Shown: piece by piece, positions 35,270 through 37,832 of the stretch
Layout: each line of letters opens with the position of its first letter
Numbering within the stretch: the first letter of the stretch is position 1
Assembly: GCF_022095675.1 (NCBI RefSeq)
Contig: NZ_JAHYSG010000115.1
Location: 1-37,832 of the forward strand
Reading direction: 5' to 3'
DNA from: Dactylosporangium sp. AC04546
Lineage (GTDB): Bacteria; Actinomycetota; Actinomycetes; Mycobacteriales; Micromonosporaceae
DNA length: 37,832 nucleotides
Position numbers and translations under genes: made by a program
Notes under the pieces: model-generated
Databases searched by the model: none
What the model was told of the DNA's origin: nothing
Seen by the model: only the letters and a program-made list of their open reading frames with translations

Positions 35270-36823
35270 ATGCTCGGGACCGCCGCCTTCAAGACCGTCG
35301 CCGTGAGAGCCGCACTGACGTGGGCGGTGTTCGTCATCGCCGCCGTCGTGTCGTCGGTGCTCGTCCTGCTGCGGCCGATCGGGCAGCGCCTCTCCGACCT
35401 GCACATCTACTACGGTGCCGCCGAAACCGTGAACGCCGGCCGGCCGCTGTACTCCTACGTCGCCGAGAACGGCGGCCCCTTCACGTACCCGCCGTTCGCG
35501 GTCCTGCTGTTCCGGCCGTTCACACTGCTGCCCGAGGGCGCGGTGCAGTTCGTCTGGCTGGTCGCGACCTGCCTCGCGGTCGTCGCCATCGCCCGCGCGG
35601 TCGGCCGCGGCCTGGGCGCGGGCCCGCTGGCGGTCGCCGCGATGGCCTGCGCACTGCTCGTGTCGGCGCCCGTGCAGAGCAACCTCCGCTTCGGTCAGGT
35701 GAGCATCTTCATCGTCCTGCTGGCCCTGGTCGACGCGATGAACCTGATCCCTTCCCGGTACCGCGGCATCCTCGTCGGGGTCGCGGCGGCCATCAAGCTG
35801 ACGCCGCTGCTCTTCGTCGTGTACTTCCTGTTCACCCGCCGCTACAAGGACGCCGCGCGGGCGCTCGGCGCGTTCGTGGCCTGCGCGCTGCTCGCGGCGC
35901 TGGTGCTGCCGGCGGACTCGTGGCGGTACTGGACGGGCACCATCCTCCAGACGTCGCGCATCGGCGACCTCGCCTCGCTGGGCAACCAGTCCGTCCACGG
36001 CATGCTCCTGCGGGTCGGGGTCTCCCCCGCCGCGCTGCCGGTGATCTGGGCCGCGCTCATCGCGGTGATCTGCGGCCTCGCGCTGCTACGGGCGCGCAAG
36101 CTGCAGTCCGCGGGCGACCACGTGCGGGCCGCGGTGCTCGTCGGCTGCGCCACCGTCGCCGCCTCGCCGGTGTCGTGGACGCACCACCAGGTGTGGACGG
36201 TGCTGGCGGCGATGCTGCTCGTGGCCACCGAGGGCGCGTGGCGGCGGGCCGCCGGGTGGGTGCTGCTCGCGGTGATGACGTTGTCGTTCGGCGCGGTCCT
36301 TCGAGGCATCTCGACGTACCCCGGCTGGCAGTTCCTGCTGGAGAACGCCCGCTCGATCGGCCTGGTCCTGGTCTGCACTGTCGGCTTCGTCGGCTTCGGC
36401 GGCGCGGCGGTCGTGAGCGCGCGGCGCGCCCGGACCGCGGTGGCGTTCGTGGCGGCGGCGCTCGTCGTGCTGGCCCTGACGCCGCTGCCGGCGGGCGCGG
36501 ACCCGACCTTCAAGGCGTACTCGGCGGGCGACCTGACGAACCCGCGGTACTTCTACTTCAGCGCCGACCCGCTGCCCGGCGAGCCGGTGCGGTTCCTGGT
36601 CCGGAGGGAGAAGACCAAGGTCCGGGTCAACGGCGTGGCCGGCGACGCGGTGGCGGGGCTGCGCTTCACCTCCGCCCCCGGCGGGCTGGCCCGCACGGTA
36701 CCGCTGCTGTCGCTGGACTCCGGCGTGCGGACGTTCTCGTTCCGCAGCGCGAACCTCACGCACGGCCGCCTGGAGGCGCTGGCCCCGGACGGCGCGGTGG
36801 TCGCGGTGTACACCGGGTTCTAG
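35270..36823 (+). CDS. GT87-family (DUF2029) mannosyltransferase-like membrane protein with extra C-terminal domain
   Basis: The 517-residue protein has the GT-C pattern of polyprenyl-phosphomannose-dependent mannosyltransferases such as PimE. About ten transmembrane helices are preceded by a first loop with the catalytic-type aspartate D43 in SDLHIYY, then GRPLYSY, GGPFTYPPFA and RFGQVSIF. It probably adds mannose to envelope glycans or lipids on the outer face of the membrane. Beyond the last helix (about 385-405) a soluble tail of roughly 110 residues (from about 406, after a PLPAGADPTF junction) is rich in beta-strand signals and has no equivalent in typical members, which end near 430. 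It reads like a small secreted domain with its own cleavage-like site, so a fusion of two genes is possible. Confidence 0.85.
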   Translation: MLGTAAFKTVAVRAALTWAVFVIAAVVSSVLVLLRPIGQRLSDLHIYYGAAETVNAGRPLYSYVAENGGPFTYPPFAVLLFRPFTLLPEGAVQFVWLVATCLAVVAIARAVGRGLGAGPLAVAAMACALLVSAPVQSNLRFGQVSIFIVLLALVDAMNLIPSRYRGILVGVAAAIKLTPLLFVVYFLFTRRYKDAARALGAFVACALLAALVLPADSWRYWTGTILQTSRIGDLASLGNQSVHGMLLRVGVSPAALPVIWAALIAVICGLALLRARKLQSAGDHVRAAVLVGCATVAASPVSWTHHQVWTVLAAMLLVATEGAWRRAAGWVLLAVMTLSFGAVLRGISTYPGWQFLLENARSIGLVLVCTVGFVGFGGAAVVSARRARTAVAFVAAALVVLALTPLPAGADPTFKAYSAGDLTNPRYFYFSADPLPGEPVRFLVRREKTKVRVNGVAGDAVAGLRFTSAPGGLARTVPLLSLDSGVRTFSFRSANLTHGRLEALAPDGAVVAVYTGF

Positions 36824-36836
36824 CTTCGTCGCTGTT

Positions 36837-37265
36837 CTAGCGCTTCATCTCCGCACCGGTCTCCAGCACGGTCTTGAGGCCGGAGACCACCCGCGACCAG
36901 GTCTCGTCGCGCTCCGGGTCGGGGTTGCGGTCGAGGTCGTCACAGGTCAGCGCGGCTCGGGTGAGGCCGGGCTCGACCTCGGCGACCTCCCAGGCGAGCC
37001 AGCAGTGGACCTCCTGCTCCCGGCCGATGCCGGTGAACAGGCTGTGCACGAGCAGCTTGTGGGGTTCGACGTGGATGATCTCGCCGTGCAGCGCGTCGGT
37101 CACGGGGCCGATCGTGGTGCGGTACACGATCGTGTCGCCGGCCGTGAAGGTCGACTCGACGGCGCACCCGAGGTAGAACCGCCGGGTCAGGCAGGGGTCG
37201 GTGAGCGCGCGCCACACCTGCTCGGCGGTCGCGGCGATGTACAGGCTGAACGTCCGGGTCCTCAT
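36837..37265 (-). CDS. SRPBCC/AHSA1-family protein
   Basis: The 142-residue protein has the START-like SRPBCC pattern: RTFSLYIAATAEQVWRALTDPCLTRRFYLG at the start (quoted in part), VYRTTIGPVTDALHGEIIHVEPHKLLVHSLF, then a C-terminal helix with DETWSRVVSGLKTVLE. Such folds bind hydrophobic ligands; in bacteria AHSA1 members often stand next to ArsR regulators, but none is seen here. ATG at 37265 is used (GGAGG 10 nt upstream). It converges with the GT87 gene across 13 nt. Confidence 0.85.
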   Translation of the reverse strand: MRTRTFSLYIAATAEQVWRALTDPCLTRRFYLGCAVESTFTAGDTIVYRTTIGPVTDALHGEIIHVEPHKLLVHSLFTGIGREQEVHCWLAWEVAEVEPGLTRAALTCDDLDRNPDPERDETWSRVVSGLKTVLETGAEMKR

Positions 37266-37330
37266 GGCAACCGATCCTCCGCACTCCGCTTGCCTCCGAC
37301 TTGAGCTCCTCTTGGCCCCGCCCATCGGGC

Positions 37331-37804
37331 ATGATCGGCATCGTGGAGGAACTCATCGCAGCATTGGAAACGCAGGAGGAGCGGCTCCAGTTCAGCCGCT
37401 TCGACAACGACGACGCGTGGGCGCTGGGCTGCCTGCTGGTAGACCTGGCCCGCGACCGCTCACTGCCGATCACGATCGACATCCGCCGCCACGGCCACCA
37501 GCTCTTCCACGCCGCCCTGCCGGGCACGGCTCCCGACAACGACCGCTGGATCGAGCGCAAGATCCGCGTGGTCGAGCGCTTGAACACGTCGTCGTACCTG
37601 GCCGGCCGCCGCCTGGCCGCCAAGGGCGCGACCTTCGACGAGTCGTACGGCGTGAACCCGGCCGACTACGCCACCCACGGCGGCGCTTTCCCGATCCGCG
37701 TCCGCGACGTGGGCGTGGTCGGCGTGGTGACGGTGTCGGGCCTCCCCCAGGCCGACGACCACGCCTTGGTGGTGGAGGCGCTGGAACAGTTCCTGTCCCA
37801 CTGA
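37331..37804 (+). CDS. HbpS-like heme-binding/heme-degrading family protein (UPF0303)
   Basis: The 157-residue protein fits the GlcG/HbpS fold of UPF0303. Features are RFDNDDAWALGCLLVDLARDRSLPITIDIRRHGHQLFHAALPG (quoted in part), DNDRWIERKIRVVERLNTSSYLAGRRLAAKG, and GGAFPIRVRDVGVVGVVTVSGLPQADDHALVVEAL. HbpS proteins bind heme and sense redox stress in Streptomyces. Here there is no signal peptide, unlike HbpS, so it should act in the cytosol. ATG at 37331 is assumed; GTG at 37343 is an alternative. Confidence 0.87.
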   Translation: MIGIVEELIAALETQEERLQFSRFDNDDAWALGCLLVDLARDRSLPITIDIRRHGHQLFHAALPGTAPDNDRWIERKIRVVERLNTSSYLAGRRLAAKGATFDESYGVNPADYATHGGAFPIRVRDVGVVGVVTVSGLPQADDHALVVEALEQFLSH

Positions 37805-37832
37805 CCCACCCGCCGGCCCCACACCACCCGCA

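Overview
The window is high-GC DNA with GTG starts, RNA hairpin terminators and TANNNT -10 boxes, typical of an actinomycete. Gene content (HrdB-type sigma factor, DUF3159, DUF3710, DUF3093, DUF4193, DUF3039 and DUF3099 families, Cei) fits a filamentous actinobacterium. Micromonosporaceae is my best guess, by inference only. The block from dxs to sigA keeps the order known from memory for Mycobacterium tuberculosis (dxs1, TrmA-like, APC permease, ceoB, ceoC, DUF3159, OB-fold, DUF3710, dut, DUF3093, DUF4193, cei, suhB, sigA). One extra gene is inserted beside DUF4193, and ppgK is absent between suhB and sigA.

Layout. 0.4-3.1 kb: an RNA-repair island with an Rnl2-like RNA ligase (-), a divergent noncoding RNA built as a circularly permuted tRNA (Y RNA type), and a Ro60/TROVE protein (+). 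3.2-5.3 kb: type I dehydroquinase and two membrane proteins. 5.36-5.65 kb: remnant of a lipoprotein gene. 5.7-7.7 kb: dxs. 7.7-8.1 kb: repeat-rich spacer carrying the second copy of a 56-bp palindromic element (first copy at 343-398). 8.1-20.8 kb: the conserved dxs-to-sigA core, interrupted at 13.5-13.9 kb by a degenerate repeat array. 21.1-26.97 kb: DUF7455, SF2 helicase, DUF3039, the psuG-psuK pseudouridine salvage pair, DUF3099, mscL and an HhH-GPD protein. 27.0-29.85 kb: a two-gene DUF262 plus HipA-kinase cassette. 29.9-35.2 kb: a TetR regulator divergent from a secreted sugar-metabolism pair (Tat-exported sugar phosphate isomerase-like protein, then a ThuA/GSDH/PKD multidomain protein). 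35.3-37.8 kb: a GT87 mannosyltransferase-like protein with an unusual C-terminal domain, an SRPBCC protein and an HbpS-like heme-binding protein.

How the genes work together. The ligase/Y RNA/Ro60 set looks like an RNA surveillance and repair unit; psuG-psuK recycles a product of RNA decay. The DUF262-HipA pair is the best candidate for a poorly described system: the HipA-type kinase has no HipB-like partner and instead follows a DUF262 protein with no intergenic base. The TetR gene and the sugar operon share a control region with an 18-bp palindrome, and the same palindrome occurs at the left end of the window.

All assignments come from reading translations and motifs; no database search was run.
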